A stretch of 64,000 nt of DNA, taken from assembly GCF_900116645.1 (NCBI RefSeq), contig NZ_FPBO01000009.1, positions 160,101-224,100 of the forward strand. Direction: 5' to 3'. This stretch comes from Pseudoduganella namucuonensis (lineage in GTDB: Bacteria; Pseudomonadota; Gammaproteobacteria; Burkholderiales; Burkholderiaceae_D). This document shows positions 26,797-35,326 of the stretch, piece by piece (the first letter of the stretch is position 1; every line of letters starts with the position of its first letter). The notes beneath the pieces were generated by a model. That model made no database searches. It saw only the letters and a list, made by a program, of their open reading frames with translations, and was not told the DNA's origin. Position numbers and translations under genes: made by a program.

Positions 26797-28450
26797 GGTT
26801 TTCGCTTGTGGTTTTGATCAGGTGGTCGCGGTACCGCTCCCTGATTCTGTTTTTCTGCACCTTGCCGGTGGGCCCCATGGGCAGGCTGTCGACGAACACC
26901 ACGTCGTCCGGTATCCACCAGCGCGCCACCTTGCCCTCGAAGTGCGCCAGCAGCGCGTCGCGCTCCAGCGCGCAGCCGGGCTTGCGCACCACCACCAGCA
27001 AGGGCCGCTCCTCCCACTTGGGATGCGCCACCGCGACGCACGCCGCCTGCAGCACCGACGCGTGCGCCATGGCGATGTTTTCGAGGTCGATGGAGCCTAT
27101 CCACTCGCCGCCGGATTTGATGAGGTCCTTGCTGCGGTCCGTGATGCGCATGTAGCCGTCGGCGCTGATGGTGGACACGTCGCCGGTGGGGAACCAGCCG
27201 TCGACGACGGCGGAGCCGGGCGGCTGCTGGAAGTAGGCGTCCACCACCCACGGGCCGCGCACCATCAGGTGGCCGAAGGTCTGGCCGTCCCAAGGCAGCT
27301 CGGCGCCGTCGTCGTCGACGATCTTCATGTCGACGCCGAACGGCACCCGGCCCTGGGCCTGCAGCAGCAGGCGCTGTTCCGCCGGCGGCAGCGCAGCGTG
27401 GTGCGCCTGCAGCGTGCACACGGTGGCGATGGGCGAAATCTCGGTCATGCCGAAGGCGTGGATCACCTGCACGCCGTAGTCGTCGCGGAAGGCGTCCATC
27501 AGCGCGGGCGGGCAGGCGGAGCCGCCGATCACGGTGCGCGCGAACGTGGAGAAGCGCAGGCCGTTGCCGCGCACGTGGTTCAGCAGGCCGAGCCAGATGG
27601 TGGGCACGCCGGCGGAGAAGGTCACGCCCTCCCGCTCGAACAGCTCGTGCAGCGAGGCGCCGTCCAGCGCGGGGCCGGGCAGCACCAGCTTGGCGCCCAC
27701 CAGCGCCGCCGAGTAGGGCAGGCCCCAGGCGTTCACATGGAACATGGGCACCACCGGCATCACGCAGTCGCGCGCCGACAGGTTGAGCATGTCCGGCGCC
27801 ACGGAGGCGTAGGAGTGCAGCATGGTGGAGCGGTGCGAGTACAGCACGCCCTTGGGATTGCCGGTGGTGCCGGAGGTGTAGCACAGGCCGGAGGCGGCGT
27901 CCTCGTCGAACACCGGCCAAGTGTAATCGTCGTCCCGGGCGGCGATCAGGTCCTCGTAGCAGACCAGCCTGGGAATGCCTTCGATGCCCGCGGCGTCGCG
28001 GTCCAGCAGGATGAAGGACTTGACGTTCGGGCATCGCGGCGCGATGGATTTCACCAGCGGCGCGAAGGAGCGCTCGAAGAACAGGTGCTGGTCGCCCGCG
28101 TCGTTGATGATGAAGGCCAGCTGCTCGGCGTGCAGGCGCGGGTTGATGGTGTGGATGACGGCGCCGGAGCCGGACACCGCGTAGTACAGCTCCAGGTGGC
28201 GATGGCCGTTCCAGGCCAGCGTGCCCACGCGGTCGCCCATGCGCACATCCATGGCGGCCAGCGCGCCGGCCAGCTTGCGCGAGCGGCTGTGGCAGTCGCG
28301 GTAGGTGTAGCGGTGCAGGGAGCCATCGTCCTGGCGCGACACGATTTCGCGGTCGCCGAAGTGGCGGTCCGCGTGGCGCAGGATGGAGGAAATCAAAAGC
28401 GGGCGCCGCATCATCTGGCCTGGCAGCGGACTGTGGACATGCTGGTACAT
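26774..28450 (-). CDS. Long- or medium-chain fatty-acid-CoA ligase
   Basis: A 558-aa ANL-superfamily adenylating enzyme. Signatures: the P-loop YTSGTTGNPKGVLYSH (about 180-195), the adenylate motif IHAFGMTEISP, the hinge region GDVSTISADGYM with DRSKDLIKSGGEWI, and the catalytic lysine in MGPTGKVQKNRI. The N-terminal part (FGDREIVSRQDDGSLHRYTY) is typical of the AlkK / medium-chain subgroup. It would convert the released acid to its CoA thioester. The last dozen residues, after YRDHLIK, are encoded by the palindromic repeat at 26770 and are probably not functional. First gene of the minus-strand locus; divergent from the AraC gene. Confidence 0.93.
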   Translation of the reverse strand: MYQHVHSPLPGQMMRRPLLISSILRHADRHFGDREIVSRQDDGSLHRYTYRDCHSRSRKLAGALAAMDVRMGDRVGTLAWNGHRHLELYYAVSGSGAVIHTINPRLHAEQLAFIINDAGDQHLFFERSFAPLVKSIAPRCPNVKSFILLDRDAAGIEGIPRLVCYEDLIAARDDDYTWPVFDEDAASGLCYTSGTTGNPKGVLYSHRSTMLHSYASVAPDMLNLSARDCVMPVVPMFHVNAWGLPYSAALVGAKLVLPGPALDGASLHELFEREGVTFSAGVPTIWLGLLNHVRGNGLRFSTFARTVIGGSACPPALMDAFRDDYGVQVIHAFGMTEISPIATVCTLQAHHAALPPAEQRLLLQAQGRVPFGVDMKIVDDDGAELPWDGQTFGHLMVRGPWVVDAYFQQPPGSAVVDGWFPTGDVSTISADGYMRITDRSKDLIKSGGEWIGSIDLENIAMAHASVLQAACVAVAHPKWEERPLLVVVRKPGCALERDALLAHFEGKVARWWIPDDVVFVDSLPMGPTGKVQKNRIRERYRDHLIKTTSENRGQTPRV

Positions 28451-28652
28451 AAAGGTCTCCTGGCCCGCGGTGCGGGAAAAGACCTGCCCGCGGCGCTCTG
28501 TTTCAGTGATATATTTTGGAGGGACAGACTGGCCCGCCCTGTGTTGTAGTGACTTTAGGGGAGGGGCGGACGGGCGTCTTGCCCGGGAAGGCCAAGTTAT
28601 TGTTTGGCGAGGACAGCGGCGGCGAAGACCGCGCGCACGGAGACGGATCGGG

Positions 28653-29678
28653 ATGGTAATGAGTCAGGCGCAACCAACCACGGCGGGATCGTGGCTGCAC
28701 GGTATCAGGGACATGCTGGTCAGCGCGGGGATGGATCCGGCGCCGATTTTCGCCGACGCGGGCATCCCCGCCGAGCACGTGGGCGATCCGCACCAGCGCA
28801 TCCAGAGCGACCAGCTGAGCCGCCTGTGGAACGTGATCACGGCGGTGTCGGGCGACGAGGCGATTTCGCTGGCCTCGTCCGACTGCCCGCGGCCGGCCAC
28901 GCTGGACCTGCTGACCTACACCATGATGACGGCGCCCAACCTGGACGTGGCGCTGCAGCGCTTCGTGCGCTACCTGCGCGTCATCAGCGACGCCGCCCGC
29001 TTCGCGCTGGTGCCCGACGGCGCGCGCGGAACGTGGCTGACGCTGTCCATCGCCGGCGGCGAACTGCCTGTGCCGCGGCAGCGCGGCGAATTCATCCTCA
29101 TCACCATCCTGAACATCTGCCGCTGGATCAGCGGCAGGCCGGTCAACCCCACGGCGGTCGAGTTCGAGCACGAGGAGCCGGGCAGCACGCAGGCGCACGC
29201 GCGCGCGTTCGCCGGGCCGCTGACCTTCAGCGCGCGCCGCAACGGCTTGCTGATCTCGGCGGCCGACCTGGCCGCGCCGCTGCCGGCGGCGAACGTCAAG
29301 TTGTCGGAGATGCACGAGAAGTTCGCCTGCGACTTCCTGGACCGCATGGACGGCACCCGCATCACGCCGCGGGTGCGCGACATCATCGTGCGCAGCCTGC
29401 CGGACGGCGACCCGCCGCGCGGCGCCGCCGCGGCCGCGCTGTGCATCAGCGAGCGCACCCTGCAGCGGCGCCTGCGGGAGGAGGGCACCAGCTACCAGGA
29501 CCTGGTGGACCACACGCGGCGCGAACTGGCGCGCGAATACCTGGGCAAGGAGCAGATGGCGCTGGGCCAGGTGGCCTTCATGCTGGGCTTCGCCGACCAG
29601 AGCACCTTCTGCCGCGCGTGCCAGCGCTGGTTCAACACCACGCCCAAGCAGTACCGCAAGCGGCTTTCCGACGCGTGA
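28653..29678 (+). CDS. AraC-family regulator with Arabinose_bd-type sensor domain (OruR/VirS type)
   Basis: A 341-aa regulator. The N-terminal two thirds is the large all-helical/mixed sensor domain typical of OruR, VirS and related proteins (HGIRDMLVSAGMDPAPIFAD, RFVRYLRVISDAARFAL). The C-terminal 100 residues carry two helix-turn-helix motifs: AALCISERTLQRRLREEG and QVAFMLGFADQSTFCRACQR, then FNTTPKQYRK. Relatives often control lipid or alkane catabolic operons. It is divergent from the acyl-CoA ligase with 202 bases between, so it is a strong candidate activator of the acylglycerol locus. GGAG lies 10 bases before the ATG at 28653; the ATG at 28659 is an alternative. Confidence 0.88.
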   Translation: MVMSQAQPTTAGSWLHGIRDMLVSAGMDPAPIFADAGIPAEHVGDPHQRIQSDQLSRLWNVITAVSGDEAISLASSDCPRPATLDLLTYTMMTAPNLDVALQRFVRYLRVISDAARFALVPDGARGTWLTLSIAGGELPVPRQRGEFILITILNICRWISGRPVNPTAVEFEHEEPGSTQAHARAFAGPLTFSARRNGLLISAADLAAPLPAANVKLSEMHEKFACDFLDRMDGTRITPRVRDIIVRSLPDGDPPRGAAAAALCISERTLQRRLREEGTSYQDLVDHTRRELAREYLGKEQMALGQVAFMLGFADQSTFCRACQRWFNTTPKQYRKRLSDA

Positions 29679-29801
29679 AAGGCGGCGCGGCCGGGATGTT
29701 GTTTTTCCGGCGGATGTGACATTGCGTGAACATTCTCGCATCGAATGGCGATCAGAATCGGGGTCTGGCCGCCGCTCACACTTCACGCTATGGAGCAAAC
29801 G

Positions 29802-31028
29802 ATGCACTTCACCTCCCCCGGCAACGCCGACAATCTCCCGCCCTCCCTGCTGCAGCGCTGGAACGACACCATCAAGAGGAAGTACGCTGGACAGGGCGGC
29901 TTGCACAGCAAGTTCTTCGTGCTGGATCCGCAACTGATCCAGGCCGGCGACACCCCCGTGTCCTGGCCGGGCGATCCGGCCGAACCGGCCTTCTGCATGA
30001 GCGAGGCCGTGGCCCGGGTATTGAGCGACTGGGGCGTGCGCGGGCGCCACGCGCTGCACAACGAGTATTGCGAATACCGCGTCATCGACGGCGTGGACGC
30101 GGCCGGAAACCTGAGGCCCAAACGGGTGCAGGTCACCACCGAACTGCGCGAATACTGGGAGTGCGTCGCCGTGCACGATCCGGTCGCCCTGCGCTCCATG
30201 TGCGAGCAGGTGCTGGGCGCCGCGCCCACGTGGCAGGACCTGTACGGCGTGTCCGACCCGGTGGCGCTGTCGGCCCGCCGGCGGAAAGTCGCCTTCGCCA
30301 GGCAAACGGCCGGCAACGGTGGCGATCCTGAATTGCAGGACGCCGGCGTGCCCGCGCAGCCCGAGGGGGACCTCAACCGGCGCAACGCGCTGTTCATGAC
30401 CCATCCCATCAACGGCCTGGACGACCTGCTCTACATCGTGCTGTTCGGCGCCCAGCCCTACGCCCGGATGGTGGGCGGCGAGCGCAGGCCCGCCACCAAG
30501 GAGCAGATCTTCAGGGCCTTCGGCGTCACCCAGCTGGCGTGCCGCCACGCCGATCCGGCGGCGGCGACCGCCGCGCACCAGCAGGCGTACGAGGGGCGCA
30601 AGATCTCCTTCAGCCCGGACCTGGGCGTCTACATCAACGAATTCACCGAGTCCGCCTTCGAGTACCAGGACCAGCCCCTGCCGCCGGCGTGGCTGCGCAG
30701 GAGCCGGGGCAATCAGCGCCTGGAGTTCGGGCCGCCCGACACCGAGGACGTGTTCCTCGACGATATCGTGCTGGTCGAAGGCGCCAGCAGGACGCCGCTG
30801 ACCGGCGGCTACGACGTGGTGCGCCACATCGAGGTCGGCCCCAAGCTGCGCATCGGCCCGCCCAGCGTGCTGAAGGAGGCCGACTACAAGATGCTGACCG
30901 AGGACGCCACCGCGATCCCGTGCTCCGAGGCGGAGATATGCCAGCGCATCAAGTCGCTCAAGGCCGAGTACGACCAGGCCGCGCAGGCCGGGCGCGTGGC
31001 GCCGCGCCGGATGGGCTGGCGGGAGTAG
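29802..31028 (+). CDS. Unrecognised 408-aa protein co-encoded with a DyP-type peroxidase
   Basis: I choose the ATG at 29802 because GGAG lies six bases before it; earlier in-frame ATGs lack such a site. No signal peptide or membrane helix is visible. Distinct segments: HSKFFVLDPQLIQAGD near the N-terminus, FCMSEAVARVLSDWGVRGRH, a central NALFMTHPINGLDDLLYIVL, then KISFSPDLGVYINEF, QRLEFGPPDTEDVFLDDIVL and GGYDVVRHIEVGP, closing with a charged helix. The mix of His and Cys (for example HNEYCEY, QLACRHADP) could bind metal or heme but no known motif stands out. I recall similar EFGPxDxxxxFLDDI strings in proteins of unknown function, but cannot name a family. It is 4 bases before the DyP-like gene, so a joint function is likely. 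Confidence 0.7.
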   Translation: MHFTSPGNADNLPPSLLQRWNDTIKRKYAGQGGLHSKFFVLDPQLIQAGDTPVSWPGDPAEPAFCMSEAVARVLSDWGVRGRHALHNEYCEYRVIDGVDAAGNLRPKRVQVTTELREYWECVAVHDPVALRSMCEQVLGAAPTWQDLYGVSDPVALSARRRKVAFARQTAGNGGDPELQDAGVPAQPEGDLNRRNALFMTHPINGLDDLLYIVLFGAQPYARMVGGERRPATKEQIFRAFGVTQLACRHADPAAATAAHQQAYEGRKISFSPDLGVYINEFTESAFEYQDQPLPPAWLRRSRGNQRLEFGPPDTEDVFLDDIVLVEGASRTPLTGGYDVVRHIEVGPKLRIGPPSVLKEADYKMLTEDATAIPCSEAEICQRIKSLKAEYDQAAQAGRVAPRRMGWRE

Positions 31029-31031
31029 GCG

Positions 31032-32246
31032 GTGGGCGCCATCCAGGAGGGCATTTACTATCGCGAGGGCGAGCGGCCGGGCAAATTCTTCGTGCTGGCC
31101 TGCCTCTCCGCGGCCGACCAGGCGGACGCCGCGTCGGTGCACGCCTGCATGGCCGGACTGTGGGCGGTGTACCAGGGCCTCAAGGCGGGGAGGATTCCGG
31201 ACCTGCCCGGCGTGGCGGTACCTACCGGCGAGCTGACCGTGACGCTGGGTTACGGCTCCAACGCCTTCCGCATCGACGGGTCGGTGTCGCGGCCGGACGA
31301 GCTGGGGCCGCAGCACCAGTTCCTCGCGGCCCGGACCTCCGGCGGCGGCCCCCTGCTGCCCGGCGCGGGTTTGCAGTACGAGGCGCATGTCGTGAAGAAC
31401 CGGGCGACGGAGGCGGTCATCGTCCAGTTCATCGCCAACACGGAACTCGCCGTGCAGCGCGCGCTGCTCGAAACCTGGAAGTACCTGCACGACCAGCAGC
31501 GCGAGACGGGCGACGCGCCGCTCTACCTGGCCAGCAGCTACAGCGGCTTTCAGCGGGACGACGGCCGCAGCTGGATCGATTTCCACGACGGTGTCTCCAA
31601 CCTGCGCAGCGGCGAGGAGCGCGAGCAGGCCATCGCGATCAAGACCGGGGCCTACGCGGGCGGCAGCTATCTGTGCTTCATCCGGCTCAACGTGGCCATC
31701 GCCCGCTGGCGTCAACTAAGCCGGCCGAATCAGGAGCTGCTGGTGGGACGCGACAAGGTCACCGGCTGCCCCATCGTGGCGCGCACGCCGGAGGGCGTGC
31801 CGGTGCCGAAGCAGGGATGTCCCTTCGCCGGCACGGGCGGGATAGGCGAACCGGGCAACAACGACCACCGGGAGCCGCCGTATGTCACCGACACGGCGCT
31901 CCGGCAGAGCCACGTCCAGCGCGCCAACCTGCAGCACAACCAGGCCGTCGCGGACCCGCAGTCCCTGCGGATCTACCGCCAGGGCTACGAATTCATGGAG
32001 AGCGCCACGGGCGACCCGCCATTCGAACTGGGGCTTAATTTCGTCAGCTTCCAGGACACGCCGGCGCGCGTGTTCCGCTTGCTGACGCGCGCCGGGTGGC
32101 TGGGCAACACGAATTTCGGCGGGGCGGTGGCGGGCGGCGCCGACGCGGTGGAGCTGCTGAAGGTGTCGGCCGCCGGCGTCTACCTGGTTCCGCCGCTGGA
32201 CGACGCGGACGCCTTCCCCGGCGCGTCCATTTTCGCGGGCGGCTGA
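31032..32246 (+). CDS. Divergent DyP-type heme peroxidase
   Basis: A 404-aa protein starting at GTG 31032 with GGAG six bases upstream. It matches the DyP pattern in order: an N-terminal ferredoxin-like half with FFVLACLSAADQADAAS and GYGSNAF; the catalytic loop WIDFHDGVSNL, in which FHDG corresponds to the GXXDG motif and supplies the distal Asp; the proximal heme-ligand region SHVQRANLQHNQ; then RIYRQGYEFME and GLNFVSFQDTPARVF, equivalents of the usual RRGY and LLFxxYQ. The canonical GxxDG is altered at its first residue and the post-His NPR reads NLQ, so it is a distant member. No Tat signal is present; activity would be cytoplasmic. It may oxidise dyes, phenols or a product of the partner protein. 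Confidence 0.72.
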   Translation: MGAIQEGIYYREGERPGKFFVLACLSAADQADAASVHACMAGLWAVYQGLKAGRIPDLPGVAVPTGELTVTLGYGSNAFRIDGSVSRPDELGPQHQFLAARTSGGGPLLPGAGLQYEAHVVKNRATEAVIVQFIANTELAVQRALLETWKYLHDQQRETGDAPLYLASSYSGFQRDDGRSWIDFHDGVSNLRSGEEREQAIAIKTGAYAGGSYLCFIRLNVAIARWRQLSRPNQELLVGRDKVTGCPIVARTPEGVPVPKQGCPFAGTGGIGEPGNNDHREPPYVTDTALRQSHVQRANLQHNQAVADPQSLRIYRQGYEFMESATGDPPFELGLNFVSFQDTPARVFRLLTRAGWLGNTNFGGAVAGGADAVELLKVSAAGVYLVPPLDDADAFPGASIFAGG

Positions 32247-32261
32247 CGGCGCCGCGCGGAC

Positions 32262-32289
32262 AAAAAAAAGCCCGCTACGGGAGCGGGCT
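32262..32289 (-). terminator. Terminator for the TauE/SafE gene
   Basis: On the minus strand AGCCCGCT and AGCGGGCT (plus positions 32269-32276 and 32282-32289) form an 8-bp stem followed by eight T residues. On the plus strand there is no T-run, so the DyP cassette may read through. Confidence 0.75.
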
Positions 32290-32403
32290 AAATCCAATTC
32301 TTTGGGAAGAAGTGGAGGAGACGGGTCTATTATGCGGCGATGGCGCGATACGGTCCAATTTTTTATTCCGATCTCTGATATTCCCCGCATGAATACCAGG
32401 CGC

Positions 32404-33162
32404 CTAGATGTAGGCGCCGCCGCCCTGGTAGATCAGCTGCAGTCCCGTCACGAACAGGCAGGTCTGCGAAATGCGGTAGAACCAGGCGAGGTTGATTTTG
32501 TCCTGCAGCCAGATGCCCAGGTACACGCCCACCGGCACCAGCGGGAACAGCACCAGGCTGGTGCCCAGGTTGTCCAGCGAGAGCTGTCCCAGCCAGGCGT
32601 AGGGAATCAGCTTGATGGCGTTGACGAAGGTGAAGAACACGCTGACGGTGGCGACATAGCGCACCTTGTCCATCCGCTGCGGCAGCAGATAGACCATCAC
32701 CGGCGGCCCGCCGGCGTGGGCGATGAAGCTGGTCAGCCCGGAGATGGCGGACCAGAAGGTGCCCTTGATGGCGGACAGGCCGGCCGCGTGCTGCTTCGCC
32801 GCCAGCCCCAGCCAGTTGTTGACGCAGAAGAGCACGGCGATGCCGCCGATCAGGATGCGGATCGCGTCCTCGCTCAGCATGCCGAAGGTGAGCGTGCCGG
32901 CCAGGATGCCGAGCACCGCGCCGGGCAGCATGACCCGCAGGTTGGCCCGGTCCCATTTGCCGAAGTAGGCGCGCAGGCCCACCAGGTCCATCAGGCACAG
33001 CACCGGCAGCATGATGGCCGCCGCGTGCACCGGCGAGACCGCCAGCGCCATCAGCGGCACGGCCACGCCGCCCAGGGCGCTGCCGAAGCCCCCCTTGGAG
33101 ATGCCGGTGAGCAGGACGGCCGGCACGGCGACGGCGTAGAAGAGGGGATCGGCGATCAGCAT
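32404..33162 (-). CDS. TauE/SafE family sulfite/anion exporter
   Basis: A 252-aa inner-membrane protein with eight or so helices. Both family repeats are visible: GISKGGFGSALGGVAVPLMAL in the first half and FWSAISGLTSFIAHAGGPPV in the second, with the signature glycine-rich KGGFG and HAGGPP. The family exports sulfite, sulfoacetate or related organic anions, but many members have unknown substrates. No sulfonate-degradation genes are nearby. It is divergent from the AEC transporter with 128 bases between. Confidence 0.9.
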   Translation of the reverse strand: MLIADPLFYAVAVPAVLLTGISKGGFGSALGGVAVPLMALAVSPVHAAAIMLPVLCLMDLVGLRAYFGKWDRANLRVMLPGAVLGILAGTLTFGMLSEDAIRILIGGIAVLFCVNNWLGLAAKQHAAGLSAIKGTFWSAISGLTSFIAHAGGPPVMVYLLPQRMDKVRYVATVSVFFTFVNAIKLIPYAWLGQLSLDNLGTSLVLFPLVPVGVYLGIWLQDKINLAWFYRISQTCLFVTGLQLIYQGGGAYI

Positions 33163-33290
33163 GCGGGGGGACTTTCGGTTTCTTGTGGCCTGGACGGGAG
33201 CCCCGCCATTCTAGGGCCATCGCGGCATTCCTGCAGACGGGGCCGCCAAATGCGATACTGTGGGCATCCAGCCCAGCGTTCCGCCCCCCA

Positions 33291-34241
33291 ATGCTCGACA
33301 TCCTCGCCATCACCAGTCCCATCTACGTCATCATTTTCCTCGGCTACGCCACCACGCGCGCCGGCGTGTTCGCCAAGGCCGAGATGCGCACCTTCGGCAA
33401 ATTCGTCATCAACCTGGCGCTGCCGGCGCTGGTGTTCAACGCCATCGCCCAGCGCCACGTCTCGGACATCCTGTATCCGGGCTATCTGCTGGCCTATCTC
33501 GGCGGCTCGCTGCTGATGCTGGCGACGGTCTACCTGGCGTGCCGGCGCGGCTCCGGCATGGAGCGCACCAAGGCGGCGCTGTACGCCATGGGCACCTGCT
33601 GCTCGAACAGCAGCTTTATCGGCTACCCCATCCTGTTGCTGACGCTGGCCCCGGTCGCCGCCGTGGCGCTGGCCCTGAACGTGCTGGTGGAGAACGTGGT
33701 GATGCTGCCGCTGGTGATCGCGATGGCCGAGGCGGGGCGCGGCGCCGCCGCCGGCAACAGCTGGGGCAAGACGCTGGCGCGGTCGCTGGCGCGGCTGGCG
33801 CGCAATCCGCTGGTCCTCAGCCTGGCCGCCGGGATGGCGGTGTCGCTGCTGGAGTGGAAGCTGCCGGCGCCCGTGAGCCGCACGGTCACGCTGTTCGCCC
33901 AGGCCAGCGGCGCCTTGTCGCTGTTCGTCATCGGCGGCACGCTGGTCGGCCTGCAGATGCGCGGCATGGTGAAAAAGGTGGCGCCGGTGGTGTTCGCCAA
34001 GCTGGTGCTGCATCCGCTGGCGGTGGCGCTGGTCATCGCCGGCCTGCCGTGGCTGGGCATGGCGCCGCTGGACGCCGACCTGCGCGCGGCGGCGATCATG
34101 ATGGCGGCCATGCCCATGATGAGCATCTGTCTCATCGTGGCGCAGGCCTATGGCCAGGAGGACCGCTGCGCGGCGGCGCTGGTGCTGACCACCATCGCGT
34201 CCTTCTTCACGCTGAGCGGCCTGCTGTGGCTGTTGGGCTGA
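33291..34241 (+). CDS. AEC-family transporter (auxin efflux carrier / malonate permease type)
   Basis: A 316-aa protein with ten predicted helices. The family pattern is clear: ITSPIYVIIFLGYATTRAGVF at the N-terminus, FVINLALPALVFNAIA in helix 2, CCSNSSFIGYPILL at the helix-4 break, and LFVIGGTLVGLQM in the second half. I start at 33291; the upstream open frame has no family similarity. Substrates of bacterial AEC proteins are mainly dicarboxylates or malonate; none can be assigned. Confidence 0.9.
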   Translation: MLDILAITSPIYVIIFLGYATTRAGVFAKAEMRTFGKFVINLALPALVFNAIAQRHVSDILYPGYLLAYLGGSLLMLATVYLACRRGSGMERTKAALYAMGTCCSNSSFIGYPILLLTLAPVAAVALALNVLVENVVMLPLVIAMAEAGRGAAAGNSWGKTLARSLARLARNPLVLSLAAGMAVSLLEWKLPAPVSRTVTLFAQASGALSLFVIGGTLVGLQMRGMVKKVAPVVFAKLVLHPLAVALVIAGLPWLGMAPLDADLRAAAIMMAAMPMMSICLIVAQAYGQEDRCAAALVLTTIASFFTLSGLLWLLG

Positions 34242-34368
34242 CGCGGGCGGCGTGGCCGGCGCAAATCCGAGCTTGAATATTTGGAAATATTCCATTCCGG
34301 CGCGCGCTGGAAAGGCCGGCCTTGCGCTACACTGGCAGCCGACCTTTTGCCCACTCAGGAGCCGACCA

Positions 34369-35259
34369 ATGACGCGTAAAACAGCAGCTGATTTCGACCC
34401 CGAAGTAATGAAACTGTTCGACCAATATGTCCACGGCGGCATCTCGCGCCGTGACTTCCTTTCGTCCGCCAGCCGCTACGCGGTGGGAGGCGCCACGGCC
34501 GCCAGCCTGCTGGGCGCGCTGAGCCCCAGCTTCGCCGCGCCCATCGTGAACGCGGACGACAAGCGCATCAACGCGCGCTTCGTCGAATACGCCTCGCCGC
34601 AGGGCAATGGCACGATACGCGGCTACCTGGTGACGCCCGCCACCACGGGCGCCAGCCGCAAGCTGCCGCTGGTGCTGGTGGTGCATGAGAACCGGGGCCT
34701 GAACCCCCACATCGAGGACGTCGCGCGGCGCCTGGCGCTGGAGGGCTTCGTGGCCTTCGCGCCGGACGCGCTGACGCCGCTGGGCGGCTACCCGGGCGAC
34801 GAGGACAAGGCGCGCGCGGCCTTCGCCAAGCTCGATGCGGCCAAGACCCGCGCCGATTTCGTCGCCGCCGCGCAGTGGCTGCAGAAGCTGCCGGAGGGGA
34901 ATGGCAAGATCGGCGTGGTGGGGTTCTGCTTCGGCGGCGGCATCGCCAATTACCTGGCCACGCAGTTGCCGGACCTGGCGGCCGCGGTGCCGTTCTATGG
35001 CCAGCAGCCGGCGGTCACCGACGTGGCGCGCATCAAGGCGCCGCTGCTGATACACGACGCGGAAAAGGACGAGCGCATCCGCGCGGGTTGGCCGGCGTAC
35101 GAGAAGGCGCTGAAGGAGGCCGGGGTGAATTACCAGTACCACCTGTATCCGGGCGTGGAGCATGGCTTCAACAACGACACCACGCCGCGCTACGACGCGG
35201 CGGCCGCCAAGCTGGCGTGGCAGCGGACGGTGGATTTCTTCAGGGCCAAGCTGGCCTGA
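34369..35259 (+). CDS. Tat-exported dienelactone hydrolase family protein (YghX-like)
   Basis: A 296-aa enzyme; AGGA lies eight bases before the ATG. Residues 25-60 are a twin-arginine signal (GGISRRDFLSSASRYAVGG), so the enzyme is periplasmic. The catalytic triad of the DLH fold is present: Cys in GVVGFCFGGGIANY, Asp in LIHDAEKDERI and His in GVEHGFNNDT. The extra N-terminal 60 residues match the YghX/YghY group rather than cytoplasmic clcD enzymes. The true substrate is unknown; hydrolysis of lactones or small esters is expected. Confidence 0.9.
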   Translation: MTRKTAADFDPEVMKLFDQYVHGGISRRDFLSSASRYAVGGATAASLLGALSPSFAAPIVNADDKRINARFVEYASPQGNGTIRGYLVTPATTGASRKLPLVLVVHENRGLNPHIEDVARRLALEGFVAFAPDALTPLGGYPGDEDKARAAFAKLDAAKTRADFVAAAQWLQKLPEGNGKIGVVGFCFGGGIANYLATQLPDLAAAVPFYGQQPAVTDVARIKAPLLIHDAEKDERIRAGWPAYEKALKEAGVNYQYHLYPGVEHGFNNDTTPRYDAAAAKLAWQRTVDFFRAKLA

Positions 35260-35311
35260 GCATGCCGCGGGCGTTCGGCGGAGTGGCTTTCAGCTACTCC
35301 TCCCTACGCCG

Positions 35312-35326
35312 CTGTCCCCGGTTTTA
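35312..35326. repeat. CTGTCCCCGGTTTTA block shared with 5632-5646
   Basis: A 15-base identical string found in both places at the 3' end of a minus-strand gene; here it includes the TAA stop of the LacI gene. It is half of the inverted repeat seen complete at 5574-5639. Confidence 0.45.

Noticed and set aside
28450..28652. Palindromic operator between ligase and AraC genes
   Set aside because: Only short GC-rich symmetries such as CGGGC/GCCCG were found, not enough for a call.
28503..31715. 1070-codon minus-strand frame
   Set aside because: Antisense to the AraC and DyP cassette genes; low-complexity composition and no ribosome-binding site.
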